Source of the DNA: an uncultured Archangium sp.
GTDB lineage: Bacteria > Myxococcota > Myxococcia > Myxococcales > Myxococcaceae
Length of the DNA: 64,000 bases
Reading direction: 5' to 3'
NCBI GenBank assembly: GCA_903905455.1
Contig: CAIVGN010000097.1
Coordinates: 62,001-126,000, forward strand
In this document: positions 50,929 through 59,553 of the stretch, one piece after another
How positions within the stretch are numbered: position 1 is the first letter of the stretch
Layout of the letters: the number at the start of each line of letters is the position of its first letter
The notes under the pieces: model-generated
The model's database searches: none
What the model was told of the DNA's origin: nothing
Seen by the model: the letters and a program-made list of their open reading frames with translations, nothing else
Program-made: the position numbers and the translations under genes

Positions 50929-53900
50929 TCAGTGCGTGTCGAAGGCTGCGCCCCAGCGCTGCAACTGCTCTGCGGGGCTCAGCGGGCCGCGCGGGGGGGC
51001 GATCAGCGGCATCGGGGGCGGCACCCGGCTGCGCACGCGCATGAAGGGCGGGTGATCGTAGCCGTTGCCGTCGGCGTCGATGAGGATCGGGTTGCTGAAG
51101 GCGAAGGGGGCGTTGGTCGTGCCCGTGCCGGGGTACGGGTAGAGCACCGGGGCCAGCGAGCGCGAGCCGTAGACCATGGCCACCAGCCAGTTGTCGGTGG
51201 TGGGCGCCGGGAGCCGGAAGTTCACCACCTTGCGGTAGCGGTAGAACTGCTGCGCGCCGTCGGTGGTGACGAGCTGCCGATCACCGGGAGTCAGGGTGAT
51301 GGCCTGGGTGGCGCTGACGCTCGCGGCCGGCCAGTTGGCGTTGGTGACGCCCGCGCACGAGACCCGCGTGGTCCTCGCCCGCGCGCTCATGGGGTCGAGC
51401 GGGCAGGCGCCGTCGTCGCCGGGCACGTGGAGGTACAGCTCCACCTTCGTGAGATCGAGGTACGTCGGCACCTGCATGTCGACCGTCACCCCGAGCTCGC
51501 GGGTGTCGGGAGGCACCGTGCCGCCGATGCCCACCGGGGCGGTCATGATGGTCCCGCTGGCGTCGACCCGGTACGCGGTCACGGACAGGAAGGGGCCGTT
51601 GGAGGTCACCGCCCGCAGCGCATTGAGGCGATCGCTGAGCACCACCGGCGAGAGCTGCCCGGGTTGATCCACGCCTACCTCGACCCAGGTGCGCCAGCCG
51701 GTGGCCAGCAGCGCGTAGTGGGTGTCGGACACGCCGGTGCCGGCCACCAGCAGGCCGCGCGAGAGCAGGGTGAACCAGTCGTTGAACTTGGCCCGCGCCA
51801 GGGTGGTGGTGGCGTCGAAGTGATCGTCGCCGGGGTTCAGGATCTCGAAGGCGTCGAAGTCGGCGCTGATCAGCTTGCTGTCGTCGACCGTGGCGCCGGG
51901 CTGGGCCGCCATGCGGAACACCGAGGGGTCCACGTGCGTGGCCAGGGTGTCGGTGTCGAGCTGCAGGGTGGTGAAGCCGCCCAGCGAGCCGCGGGCATGG
52001 TTGACCTGCACGGTGCGCGCGCCCAGGCGGCGGCCCTCGGCGAAGATCTCCCCGACGCTGAGGGTGGGGCCCTCGCCACCGGCCCAGTCCAGGGCGCCGC
52101 CGTTGGTGCGGTTCGTCGCGTCGAGGGCGAGGGGGAAGAGGTTGTAGTGCCCCCACTCCATGGGGCTGACCTCCTCACCGATGACCGAGGCGAGGAAGGG
52201 GCTGAGGCCGGTCTGCGAGATGATCGGCCCGAAGTCGGTGATCGCGTCGTGATCCGTGCTGACGATCACGTCGAGCCCGTCACCGGCGAAGGTGAGCGCG
52301 CGCCGGGCGTTGTCCACGATGGAGTCGGGGCTGTTGACCGCGTGCACGTGGAAGTCGGCGCTCATCCACCCCGTGGTGTCGAGCACGCGCGCGAGCACCG
52401 CGTTGACCGTGCCGTCGGCCGTGCGCAGGTCGACCGCTTCTCCCGGCGAGGTGGGGTACGCGTTGGGGTGCACCGAGTACTCGGGGCCGCGGCTGACGAG
52501 CGCGAGGTACTGGCCGGCCGGCAGCTCGAAGGTCGCGGTGCCGCTCGGGCCCACCCACGCGATGAGGGCGATCTGCTCGGGAATGGGGTCCTTGGTCACG
52601 TCGGAGAACAGGCCCAGCTGCTTCTGCGAGGTGGCGCAGGGGCCGTTGGGGCAGAGCACGGTGAGCTTCGCCGGCATCGGGCCTCCGTTGGCTTCGCGCA
52701 CGGTGACCGTCAGCTTGCGCGGCGTGTCGAGGGTCAGCGGCACCGCCGCACTCGCGGTCGAGAGGGTGACCGACTGCTTGACGCTCGGGGCGTGCCCGGC
52801 GGCCCAGGCCGAGACCTGGAAGGTGCCCACCGGGAGCGCGCCGCTGAACTGGCCCGCGGCGTCGGTGAAGAAGACCGCGCGGCCGTTGGTGCCCTCGAAG
52901 ACCACGCGGGCCTTCTCGAAGGGCTGGCCATTGCGCAGCACCGTGCCCGAGAAGTTCCCCAGGGTGGTGCCGCTGAGCGGGGCGCGGCTCGTCTCCACGA
53001 GGGTGGAGATCTCCCCGAGATCCTTCGCCACCCAGAAGTCGCGGGCGATCACCGCGTAGCCCCGGGGCGGGAGCCGCAGTTCGCCGTCGCGCGGCACGTC
53101 GCGGCTCTCCTGCACCCACGAGCCCAGGCCCAGCAACCCGTTGGCGCCGATGATCGTGCCGGTGATGCCTGCCACCGAGAGCGTGGCGTTCTGCGGCGAG
53201 GGCAACAGCGGGCTGCCCGCGCGCCAGGGGGAGTAGCCGTAGGCCACGCCGTCACCCTGGTAGCCAAACCACGTCATCTGATCGAGCGAGAAGCACACGC
53301 CGCCGAAGCCGAAGCCGTCGGTGCAGGCGCGCGGGTTGAAGAACTCGAGCACGTAGCCGGGGTCGACCAGATCGCCCACCGCGAGGGCCGTGAAGGTGCG
53401 CGTCTCGGTGCTGCAGAAGGCGGTGATCATCTTCACCCGCGACTCGCCGGGGTTGATCACGAAGTAGTTGGTGATGCGCAGCGGCGTGGCGACGTAGGGG
53501 TCGACGTAGGGCACCCGGCCCAGCGACTCGGCGAGCTTGTTGCGGATCGAGAGGTAGTCGTTGGCCGCGTCGTCGCCGGAGATGGCCACGATGCCCGGGC
53601 CTCCGCTCGCGCCGTCGGCCAGCACCTCGTACTGGTCCGGCTTCACCGTGCGCCCGAAGTTGTAGAGCAGCCCCACCTCGCCGAACTGATCGTTGCCAGG
53701 GCCCGGTCCCGCGAGATCGGCGTCGATGATCGTCCCGCCGTAGGGCAGGGGGCCGAACGCGCGCCCGCCGGCCTGCACCACCACGCGGATCTTCTCGTTC
53801 TCCAGCAGGTAGTCGCCCACCTTGCCCACCGCGTTGGGCCCCGCGAGCAGTTGGCCGGCGAACTCGATCTTCCGCGCGCGCGCCGTCCCGGTGCCCTCGA

Positions 53901-54075
53901 GGAAGGGCGTGAGGTCGATCTCGCAGCGCCCCGTGGGAGGCCCCGCGTCGAAGTCGCCGCCGCCGCCTCCTGCGCCTCCGCCCATGCCTCCGTCGTCGGA
54001 AGGGGTGACGCCGCACGTGCAGCCGGCCACCAACACCAGGAGGAAGGGGATCAGACGTCGTGACACGGGCGACAC
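50929..54075 (-). CDS. Lipoprotein with CehA/McbA-type PHP metallohydrolase domain
   Basis: 1048 residues from GTG 54075; signal RRLIPFLLVLVAGC is a lipobox followed by a Gly/Asp-rich linker. The N-terminal half is strand-rich, then a carboxypeptidase-regulatory-like domain (VLRNGQPFEKARVVFEG, SGALPVGTFQVSAW). The PHP domain starts near 570: DFHVHAVNS (His576, His578), STDHDAITDFG, VNHARGS and GVSDTHYA supply metal ligands. It shares the catalytic domain with the protein at 32074 but is anchored by lipid, not by a C-terminal sorting tail. It starts one base after the TrmJ-like gene stop. Substrate unknown; a phosphoester is likely for the family. Confidence 0.88.
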   Translation of the reverse strand: MSPVSRRLIPFLLVLVAGCTCGVTPSDDGGMGGGAGGGGGDFDAGPPTGRCEIDLTPFLEGTGTARARKIEFAGQLLAGPNAVGKVGDYLLENEKIRVVVQAGGRAFGPLPYGGTIIDADLAGPGPGNDQFGEVGLLYNFGRTVKPDQYEVLADGASGGPGIVAISGDDAANDYLSIRNKLAESLGRVPYVDPYVATPLRITNYFVINPGESRVKMITAFCSTETRTFTALAVGDLVDPGYVLEFFNPRACTDGFGFGGVCFSLDQMTWFGYQGDGVAYGYSPWRAGSPLLPSPQNATLSVAGITGTIIGANGLLGLGSWVQESRDVPRDGELRLPPRGYAVIARDFWVAKDLGEISTLVETSRAPLSGTTLGNFSGTVLRNGQPFEKARVVFEGTNGRAVFFTDAAGQFSGALPVGTFQVSAWAAGHAPSVKQSVTLSTASAAVPLTLDTPRKLTVTVREANGGPMPAKLTVLCPNGPCATSQKQLGLFSDVTKDPIPEQIALIAWVGPSGTATFELPAGQYLALVSRGPEYSVHPNAYPTSPGEAVDLRTADGTVNAVLARVLDTTGWMSADFHVHAVNSPDSIVDNARRALTFAGDGLDVIVSTDHDAITDFGPIISQTGLSPFLASVIGEEVSPMEWGHYNLFPLALDATNRTNGGALDWAGGEGPTLSVGEIFAEGRRLGARTVQVNHARGSLGGFTTLQLDTDTLATHVDPSVFRMAAQPGATVDDSKLISADFDAFEILNPGDDHFDATTTLARAKFNDWFTLLSRGLLVAGTGVSDTHYALLATGWRTWVEVGVDQPGQLSPVVLSDRLNALRAVTSNGPFLSVTAYRVDASGTIMTAPVGIGGTVPPDTRELGVTVDMQVPTYLDLTKVELYLHVPGDDGACPLDPMSARARTTRVSCAGVTNANWPAASVSATQAITLTPGDRQLVTTDGAQQFYRYRKVVNFRLPAPTTDNWLVAMVYGSRSLAPVLYPYPGTGTTNAPFAFSNPILIDADGNGYDHPPFMRVRSRVPPPMPLIAPPRGPLSPAEQLQRWGAAFDTH

Positions 54076-54076
54076 A

Positions 54077-54787
54077 CTACTTCATCGCGGCGTTCTTCTT
54101 CGCGACCACTCTCCAGGCGGCGGTCCACAGCCCGGCTTCCTTCTTCGTGAGCCGCGCGCGGGCCAGGGATGCGAGCAGGTCGTCGACCGCGTGGCGCCCG
54201 TCATCGGCCTCGCGCAGGAACCCGCTGGCGGCCAGCCCCAGGCCCATGGACTCGCGCACCTGCCGCATCTGGGCGTCATCGGCCATGGCCGGCCCCGGAG
54301 CCGTCACCACGCCGCGGCGGCCCATGGCCAGCTCGTAGCCGTAGACCACCAGCGCCTGCGCGAGGTTGAGCGAGGGCTGATCATCGGACGACGGGATGAA
54401 CGAGAGCGCCTGGCACTGCTCGAGGTCCTCGTTGGTCATGCCGTGGCGCTCGTCGCCGAAGACCAGGGCCCAGGTCTCGTCGGGGCGATCGCTGTCGGCC
54501 AGCTCGCGCGGAGTCAGGCGGCGCCGCCCGTCGATGATGCGCATGGTGGTGCCCACCACCCAGGTGCAGTCGGAGATCGCCTCGGCCAGGGTGTCCACCC
54601 GGCGCACGCTCTCCAGCAGGTCGCCGGCCTTCACCGCGAGGCGGTTGAGCCCCGGAACCTCGAGCAGCTGCGGGTTGGGCGAGACCACCACCCAGTCGGA
54701 CAGCCCGAAGTTCTTCATCGCGCGGGCGATGGCGCCGAGGTTGTCCGCGTTGCGGGGCCTGAGGAACACGAGGCGAGGGGGCTTCAT
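54077..54787 (-). CDS. TrmJ-like SPOUT RNA 2'-O-methyltransferase
   Basis: 236 residues. The SPOUT domain is evident: LVFLRPRNADNLGAIARAMK at the start (motif 1 Asn and Arg), TWALVFGDERHGMTNEDLEQ (motif 2) and IPSSDDQPSLNLAQALVVYG (motif 3 knot). The C-terminal 80 residues are helical, as in TrmJ, which methylates tRNA position 32; other TrmH-group targets cannot be excluded. It is followed one base later by the PHP lipoprotein gene, an unrelated function in the same transcript, and is divergent from the membrane protein gene at 54839. Confidence 0.9.
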   Translation of the reverse strand: MKPPRLVFLRPRNADNLGAIARAMKNFGLSDWVVVSPNPQLLEVPGLNRLAVKAGDLLESVRRVDTLAEAISDCTWVVGTTMRIIDGRRRLTPRELADSDRPDETWALVFGDERHGMTNEDLEQCQALSFIPSSDDQPSLNLAQALVVYGYELAMGRRGVVTAPGPAMADDAQMRQVRESMGLGLAASGFLREADDGRHAVDDLLASLARARLTKKEAGLWTAAWRVVAKKNAAMK

Positions 54788-54838
54788 GGGAACGTCATTA
54801 CCTCCCCTTGGCGCCAGTGCGGTATCTCTCGTCGCTCC

Positions 54839-55909
54839 ATGAGCAGCAGTCCCGCGACGCCGTCGCTGTCGATCATCAGCCCGCTGAAGGACTTCCTCTT
54901 CTTTTTCGCCTCGGCCGGCGTGGTGCTGATCGCGTGGTTCGCCTCGTCGGTGATGCACGTGCCGGGGAACACCATCCTCGTGGTCGTCGCCGTGGCCTCC
55001 AACGGCCCGCACCTCGTCTCCACGTGGACCCGCGTGTACTTCGACCCCCAGGAGTGGCGTTCGCGCCGCTTCGCCACCGTCGGCGTGCCGCTGCTGATCT
55101 TCGCCCTGGTGTTCGTCCTCAACTGGAAGCTCGGCGAGCACGGCCCGCGGTTGCTCAACTCGACCATCCTCTACTGGGCGACCTGGCACTTCGCGGCCCA
55201 GAACTGGGGCATCTTGCGCATCTACCAGCGCAAGTCCGGCGAGCCGTTGACCTCGTGGGCCACGAAGCTCGAGCGCCCCCTGCTGCTGCTGATCACGCTC
55301 TTCTGCATCTCCCACCGGCTCTACACCGGCCCCCGCGTGCTCTTCGGCGTGGAGGTCTTCTACCCGCAGCTGCCGTACGCGCTGGTGATGGGGCTGCTGG
55401 CGCCGATGGCGGTGTTGCTGGGCGTGCTGCTGGTGACCCGATTCCGAGAGCGTCACGGGCCGTACGCGAAGGCCGCGTGGCTGCGCCTGGCCTTCATCGG
55501 GTGCTCGTTCGTCGGCTTCTTCGTGCCGTTCCAGTTGATCAAGAGCGACGACACCTCGGCCTTCGCGGCGGCCGCGGCGTGGCACGGGTTTCAGTACCTG
55601 GGCATGGTGCGCCACTACAACCTGAACGTCTGGAAGGGCGGGGTGCACGCGCGGGCGAAGGTGATCTCCTGGCTCTCGCAGCCGGGCTGGGCGCGCGGCT
55701 TCCTCTACTGGGCGCTGCTCATGGCGTTGGCCGGCGCGGTGTACGTGGTGATCTTCGCGCTCTCGCTGGTGACGCCGTGGTCGTTCTACACGTGGGCCGG
55801 GGTGATCTGGGTGAGCCTCACGCTCTCGCACTACTGGGTCGACGGGGTGATCTGGAAGCTGCGCCGGCCGGAGCTTGCGCAGCGCGTGGGCATCTCGGTG
55901 CCCGCCTGA
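54839..55909 (+). CDS. Polytopic membrane protein of unknown function with intramembrane His/Trp motifs
   Basis: 356 residues with about eight to nine membrane helices. Conserved-looking polar residues lie inside or next to the helices: TWHFAAQNWGILRIYQRKSG and AAWHGFQYLGMVRHYNLNVW, plus SNGPHLVSTWTRVY near the start. Such His/Asn/Gln groups in a membrane recall metal- or quinone-binding proteins, and the Brp/Blh-type carotenoid enzymes also have membrane histidines, but the motifs do not match well enough to call. ATG 54839. It ends five bases before the convergent barrel-protein gene. Confidence 0.75.
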   Translation: MSSSPATPSLSIISPLKDFLFFFASAGVVLIAWFASSVMHVPGNTILVVVAVASNGPHLVSTWTRVYFDPQEWRSRRFATVGVPLLIFALVFVLNWKLGEHGPRLLNSTILYWATWHFAAQNWGILRIYQRKSGEPLTSWATKLERPLLLLITLFCISHRLYTGPRVLFGVEVFYPQLPYALVMGLLAPMAVLLGVLLVTRFRERHGPYAKAAWLRLAFIGCSFVGFFVPFQLIKSDDTSAFAAAAAWHGFQYLGMVRHYNLNVWKGGVHARAKVISWLSQPGWARGFLYWALLMALAGAVYVVIFALSLVTPWSFYTWAGVIWVSLTLSHYWVDGVIWKLRRPELAQRVGISVPA

Positions 55910-55913
55910 AGTC

Positions 55914-56783
55914 TTAGAAGGCGAAGCCCATGCCGGCCGTGGGGCCCATGAACACGTCGCGGTGCACGATGCCGTCGACCACGCCGCGATCGTCGAGCAC
56001 CTGCGTGCGCCACCCCAGCTTGAAGCCGATCGGCCCGGCGCCGATCACCAGGCCCGCGCGCCAGTCGAGCTGCCAGAACGGGTACACCGAGGCGTAGACG
56101 CTCGACTCGAAGGCCAGCGGCCCGACGATCCACAGCGTGCCCGAGACCCCGAGCGTGGGCGCGAGCAGCACCGCGCTGGGGGCGAAGACCACGTCTGCGC
56201 CCGCCTCGGCCCGCAGCCGGCCGTACTGACCGGTGAGGAACGCGAAGCTGAGATGCGCGCTCAACTGCTGCAGGTTGTCGGTGGTGCCCGACCCGTCGTC
56301 GGCCTTCACCGAGATGTTCTGGCCCGTGAGGTTGAAGCCGAAGCGCTCGCCCTCGAAGCCCGCGGTCAGCCCCAGGGTGAAGCCGCGCTGTTGGTTCGCC
56401 ACGAAGACCATGAGATCGACGGCCGCGGTCGCGCGCACCGTCGACTCGGTCTCGGCCACCGGCGCCGGGGTCGCCAGCCGCACGCGGGGGCCGTAGCCGT
56501 ACCAGGGCACGAAGGCGCCGCCGAAGTACCCGTACCCGTAGCCGGAGTTCGACCCGTAGCGCGTGCCCCAGCTGCTGCGGTTGCCCGAGCTCGAAGAGGA
56601 GGAGGAGGAACTCGAGCTCGACCCCGAATTCGCCGGGGCCGCGCCGTGGCTGCTCGATGAGGAAGACGAGGAGGACCGTCCCGAGCTCCCGCCGCTGCCG
56701 GACTTGCCGAAGCGCGCCTCGGCGACGCCCGCGTGCAGCAGGGCGACGGTCAACGAAGTCATCAGCCAGTGGGGACACCGCAT
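55914..56783 (-). CDS. Secreted barrel-like protein with poly-serine tracts
   Basis: 289 residues with an AAGGAG ribosome site. After the signal peptide (LMTSLTVALLHAGVAEA) come two serine tracts (nine and twelve Ser) in a Gly/Ser/Asn-rich region of about 50 residues, then a Tyr/Gly-rich part (SGYGYGYFGGAF) and about 190 residues of barrel-like strands ending GPTAGMGFAF, with a terminal Phe. The Ser tracts use mixed codons (TCC, TCG, AGC, TCT, AGT), so they are kept at protein level rather than expanded as DNA repeats. Probably an outer-membrane barrel with a flexible N-terminal linker. Function unknown. Confidence 0.75.
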   Translation of the reverse strand: MRCPHWLMTSLTVALLHAGVAEARFGKSGSGGSSGRSSSSSSSSSHGAAPANSGSSSSSSSSSSSSGNRSSWGTRYGSNSGYGYGYFGGAFVPWYGYGPRVRLATPAPVAETESTVRATAAVDLMVFVANQQRGFTLGLTAGFEGERFGFNLTGQNISVKADDGSGTTDNLQQLSAHLSFAFLTGQYGRLRAEAGADVVFAPSAVLLAPTLGVSGTLWIVGPLAFESSVYASVYPFWQLDWRAGLVIGAGPIGFKLGWRTQVLDDRGVVDGIVHRDVFMGPTAGMGFAF

Positions 56784-56899
56784 GCGTCGCTCCTTTCACC
56801 GCACCTCATGGAAGTCGGCAACCGGAGCATTGTTCCTCTGCGCCTGCTTGTCGACCGCCGCCCCTGCTGGCCGCGAGCGCTTCGTGGCACAGTGACCCG

Positions 56900-57814
56900 G
56901 TGCCTGAGTATCCCGACCTCGAGCTCTACCTCTCGGCGCTCGCGCCGCGCGTCGTCGGGCAGGTGCTGCAGGGCGTGCGGCTCGGCAGCCCGTTTCTCTT
57001 GCGCAGCGTGGAGCCGCCGCTGGCCAGCACCTGGGGCCGGAAGATCGTGGGCCTGCGCCGCATCGGGAAGCGCCTCGTCTTCGAGCTCGAGGGCGAGCTG
57101 TACCTCGTCATTCACCTCATGGTCGCCGGCCGGCTGCAGTGGAAGCCCGCGGGGACCAAGCTCCCGGGGCGCGCGGGGCTGGCGGCCTTCGACTTCGCCT
57201 CGGGCACGCTGCTGCTGACCGAGATCTCCACGAAGAAGCGCGCCAGCCTCTTCGTCACCTCGGGCGAAGCCTCGCTGCGCACCTTCGATCGCGGCGGCCT
57301 CGACGTGATGCACGCCCACCTCGACGACTTCGCCCAGCGCGTGCGCCTCGAGAACCACACGCTCAAGCGTTCGCTGACCGACCCGCGCCTCTTCTCCGGC
57401 ATCGGCAACGCGTACTCCGACGAGATCCTCCACCACGCGAAGCTCTCACCGGTGAAGCTGACGAAGACCCTCACCGGCGAGGAGATCTCCCGGCTCTACG
57501 ACGCCACCCGCAAGGTGCTCACCGAGTGGATCGAGCGCCTGCGCGCGGAGGTGGGGGACGGCTGGCCCGAGAAGGTCACTGCCTTCCGCCCCGAGATGGC
57601 CGTGCACGGAAAACACCAGCAACCGTGCCCCATGTGCGGCTCGCCGGTGCAGCGCATCGTGCACGCCGACAACGAGACCAACTACTGCCCGAGGTGTCAG
57701 ACCGGAGGCAAACTGCTGGCCGATCGCTCCCTGTCGCGGCTGCTCAAAGACGACTGGCCGAAGACCCCCGAGGAGCTGGAGGAATATGTGGCCTCGCGGG
57801 GGACCCCACAGTAA
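56900..57814 (+). CDS. mutM: Fpg/Nei-family DNA glycosylase (formamidopyrimidine-DNA glycosylase)
   Basis: 304 residues starting at GTG 56900, chosen because it places the catalytic Pro-Glu right after the initiator: PEYPDLELYL, where the usual form is PELPEVE. Other marks: the beta-hairpin lysine in RIGKRLVFEL, LMVAGRLQW, the H2TH region FSGIGNAYSDEILHHAKLSP, and a zinc finger with CPMC (243-246) and CPRC (263-266). After the finger it continues for 38 residues, whereas MutM normally ends there. It removes oxidised purines. The deviating motif and tail suggest a Nei-like side branch rather than the main MutM. The next gene follows 14 bases later. Confidence 0.9.
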   Translation: MPEYPDLELYLSALAPRVVGQVLQGVRLGSPFLLRSVEPPLASTWGRKIVGLRRIGKRLVFELEGELYLVIHLMVAGRLQWKPAGTKLPGRAGLAAFDFASGTLLLTEISTKKRASLFVTSGEASLRTFDRGGLDVMHAHLDDFAQRVRLENHTLKRSLTDPRLFSGIGNAYSDEILHHAKLSPVKLTKTLTGEEISRLYDATRKVLTEWIERLRAEVGDGWPEKVTAFRPEMAVHGKHQQPCPMCGSPVQRIVHADNETNYCPRCQTGGKLLADRSLSRLLKDDWPKTPEELEEYVASRGTPQ

Positions 57815-57828
57815 GCCCAAAGGAATCC

Positions 57829-59553
57829 ATGGACTTGCACAGACACTACCGGGGGGCGCTGGTGTGCGCCTTGACCCTCATGTTCGTGGGCTCGACGCCC
57901 GCGTGGGCAGACAAGACCCTGTGGTTGGTGCGCCCGCTGTACCCGGGACAGGAGACGCTGGTCGACCGCACGGAGAAGGCGCTCGACAAGCTGATGCCGG
58001 CCGACGCGCGGCAGGACTCCGTCATCGGTCAGAAGGAGCTCGCCGCCGCCTTCAAGGGCCGCGTTCCCACCGAACTGCCCTGCTTCAGCGCCGAGTCGCG
58101 CTGCACGGACCCCATTGACCCCTTCGTCGCCAGCCTCGGGTTCGAGCGCATCGTGCTCATCCAGGGCGGGCAGGACGAGGCCGGCTTCAAGTTCCGCGTC
58201 GCCGCCTACGAGCCGAAGACCGGCAAGGTGAGCCCCGCGTCTGCCAGCAACGCGAACCTCGAGAAGGCCCTGCTGGGCGCCGTCGCCAAGGTCGTGCCCG
58301 CGGCCTCCACGCTCGAGGTGAAGTCCACGCCTCCGGGCGCCACGGTGTACGTCGACGACGTCAAGGTCGGCACCACGCCGCTCAACACCCAGGTGCTCCC
58401 GGGCGAGCGCGTCATCCGCCTCGACCTCAAGCTCCACCAGCCCGTCGAGGAGACCATCGTCATCCCCATTCGTGGGTCGGCCAGCCTCGAGAAGACCCTC
58501 GACAAGGTCGCCGCGCGCATCGTGATCACCGCGTCGCCTCCGGGCACGGAGATCTTCCTCGACGGCACCTCGATCGGGAAAGACAAGATCGACCGCGGCA
58601 TCGCGCCGGGCGATCACACCATTCGACTCACCGCCGAGAACCACAAGGCGTTCGAGCAGACCGTCTCGGTGAAGGCCGACCAGCAGTACTCGCTCGACAA
58701 GACGCTCGAGCCGGTGCCCGGTGCGGGGGGGCTCATCGTGCCCATGCCGTTGCCCGGCAAGCCGGAGGAGCCGAAGGTGAAGCCCCAGGACGTGGCCGTG
58801 GTCGTGCGCGCGGACCCGCCGCCTCCGACGCCCCCGAAGCCGTCGAGCCCCGAAGACCTGATCTACGAGAAGCGCTCGTACTTCGACGTGTCGTTCGAGG
58901 TCGCCAGCCTGATTGCGTCGAGCCCGGCTGGTGCGACGCTCGTCGGCCGGCGGCTCGATCGCAACGCCTTCGGCCGGACGCACACCTTCATCGGCAACGC
59001 CCCCACCCTTGTCGGCGTGAGCGCGGAATACGGCACCTTCGGGAAGTACTTCGGCGTCACGATCTTCGGCCTCAGCTGGCTGACCAACATCGACGATGCG
59101 CAGATGAACGTGGGCTTCGAGCCCACCAAGATGCGTGAGGCTTTCTCTGGCGTGCAGGGCCCGAGGGGAATCCGCAACGTGCGCATGAACCTCGGCGTCG
59201 TCCGCGCGCTGCAACCGCAATTCCGCGTCGCGTTCTGGAAGTTCCAGTTCTCGGTGCAGGTCGGTCTCGAGTTCCGGTCAGGGCAGATCATCGGGCCGAA
59301 CCGGGCTGACCCTGACCACCCGGAGATTGACCCAGCGGTCACCAGCTACGACTCCGGATTCCTCCCGCTCGACCTGCTCGTCTCCGGCCGGCTCAACCTC
59401 CGATTCTTCATCGCGGAGGGGTTCTTCATGCACCTGCAGGGCAACTACAGCCAGATCATCATCGGCGAGAAGGCCTTCGACGATGTGAGCGGCAAGACCT
59501 TTGGCTCGTCGAGCAGCGCCGGCGCCAACCTCGGAGTCGGCTATGCGTTCTGA
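57829..59553 (+). CDS. PEGA-domain protein with C-terminal outer-membrane barrel
   Basis: 574 residues; ATG 57829 has an AAAGGA site upstream. Signal peptide ALVCALTLMFVGSTPAWA. The N-terminal domain (20-155) contains a Cys pair. Two PEGA repeats follow: TLEVKSTPPGATVYVDDVKV near 161-225 and VITASPPGTEIFLDGTSIGK near 232-295, each with the P-G-A/T turn and the closing G-x-H/R-x-I-R-L strand. After a Pro-rich linker the last 190 residues look like a beta-barrel ending in LGVGYAF. First gene of an operon with a TPR protein (11-base overlap), a Ser/Thr kinase and an acyltransferase. PEGA modules bind envelope components; the ligand is unknown. Confidence 0.9.
   Translation: MDLHRHYRGALVCALTLMFVGSTPAWADKTLWLVRPLYPGQETLVDRTEKALDKLMPADARQDSVIGQKELAAAFKGRVPTELPCFSAESRCTDPIDPFVASLGFERIVLIQGGQDEAGFKFRVAAYEPKTGKVSPASASNANLEKALLGAVAKVVPAASTLEVKSTPPGATVYVDDVKVGTTPLNTQVLPGERVIRLDLKLHQPVEETIVIPIRGSASLEKTLDKVAARIVITASPPGTEIFLDGTSIGKDKIDRGIAPGDHTIRLTAENHKAFEQTVSVKADQQYSLDKTLEPVPGAGGLIVPMPLPGKPEEPKVKPQDVAVVVRADPPPPTPPKPSSPEDLIYEKRSYFDVSFEVASLIASSPAGATLVGRRLDRNAFGRTHTFIGNAPTLVGVSAEYGTFGKYFGVTIFGLSWLTNIDDAQMNVGFEPTKMREAFSGVQGPRGIRNVRMNLGVVRALQPQFRVAFWKFQFSVQVGLEFRSGQIIGPNRADPDHPEIDPAVTSYDSGFLPLDLLVSGRLNLRFFIAEGFFMHLQGNYSQIIIGEKAFDDVSGKTFGSSSSAGANLGVGYAF

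Noticed and set aside
49834-54063. 1409-codon open frame on the plus strand
   Set aside because: It runs antisense through two convincing minus-strand genes (FHA and PHP proteins), has Arg/His/Gly-rich composition and no domain.
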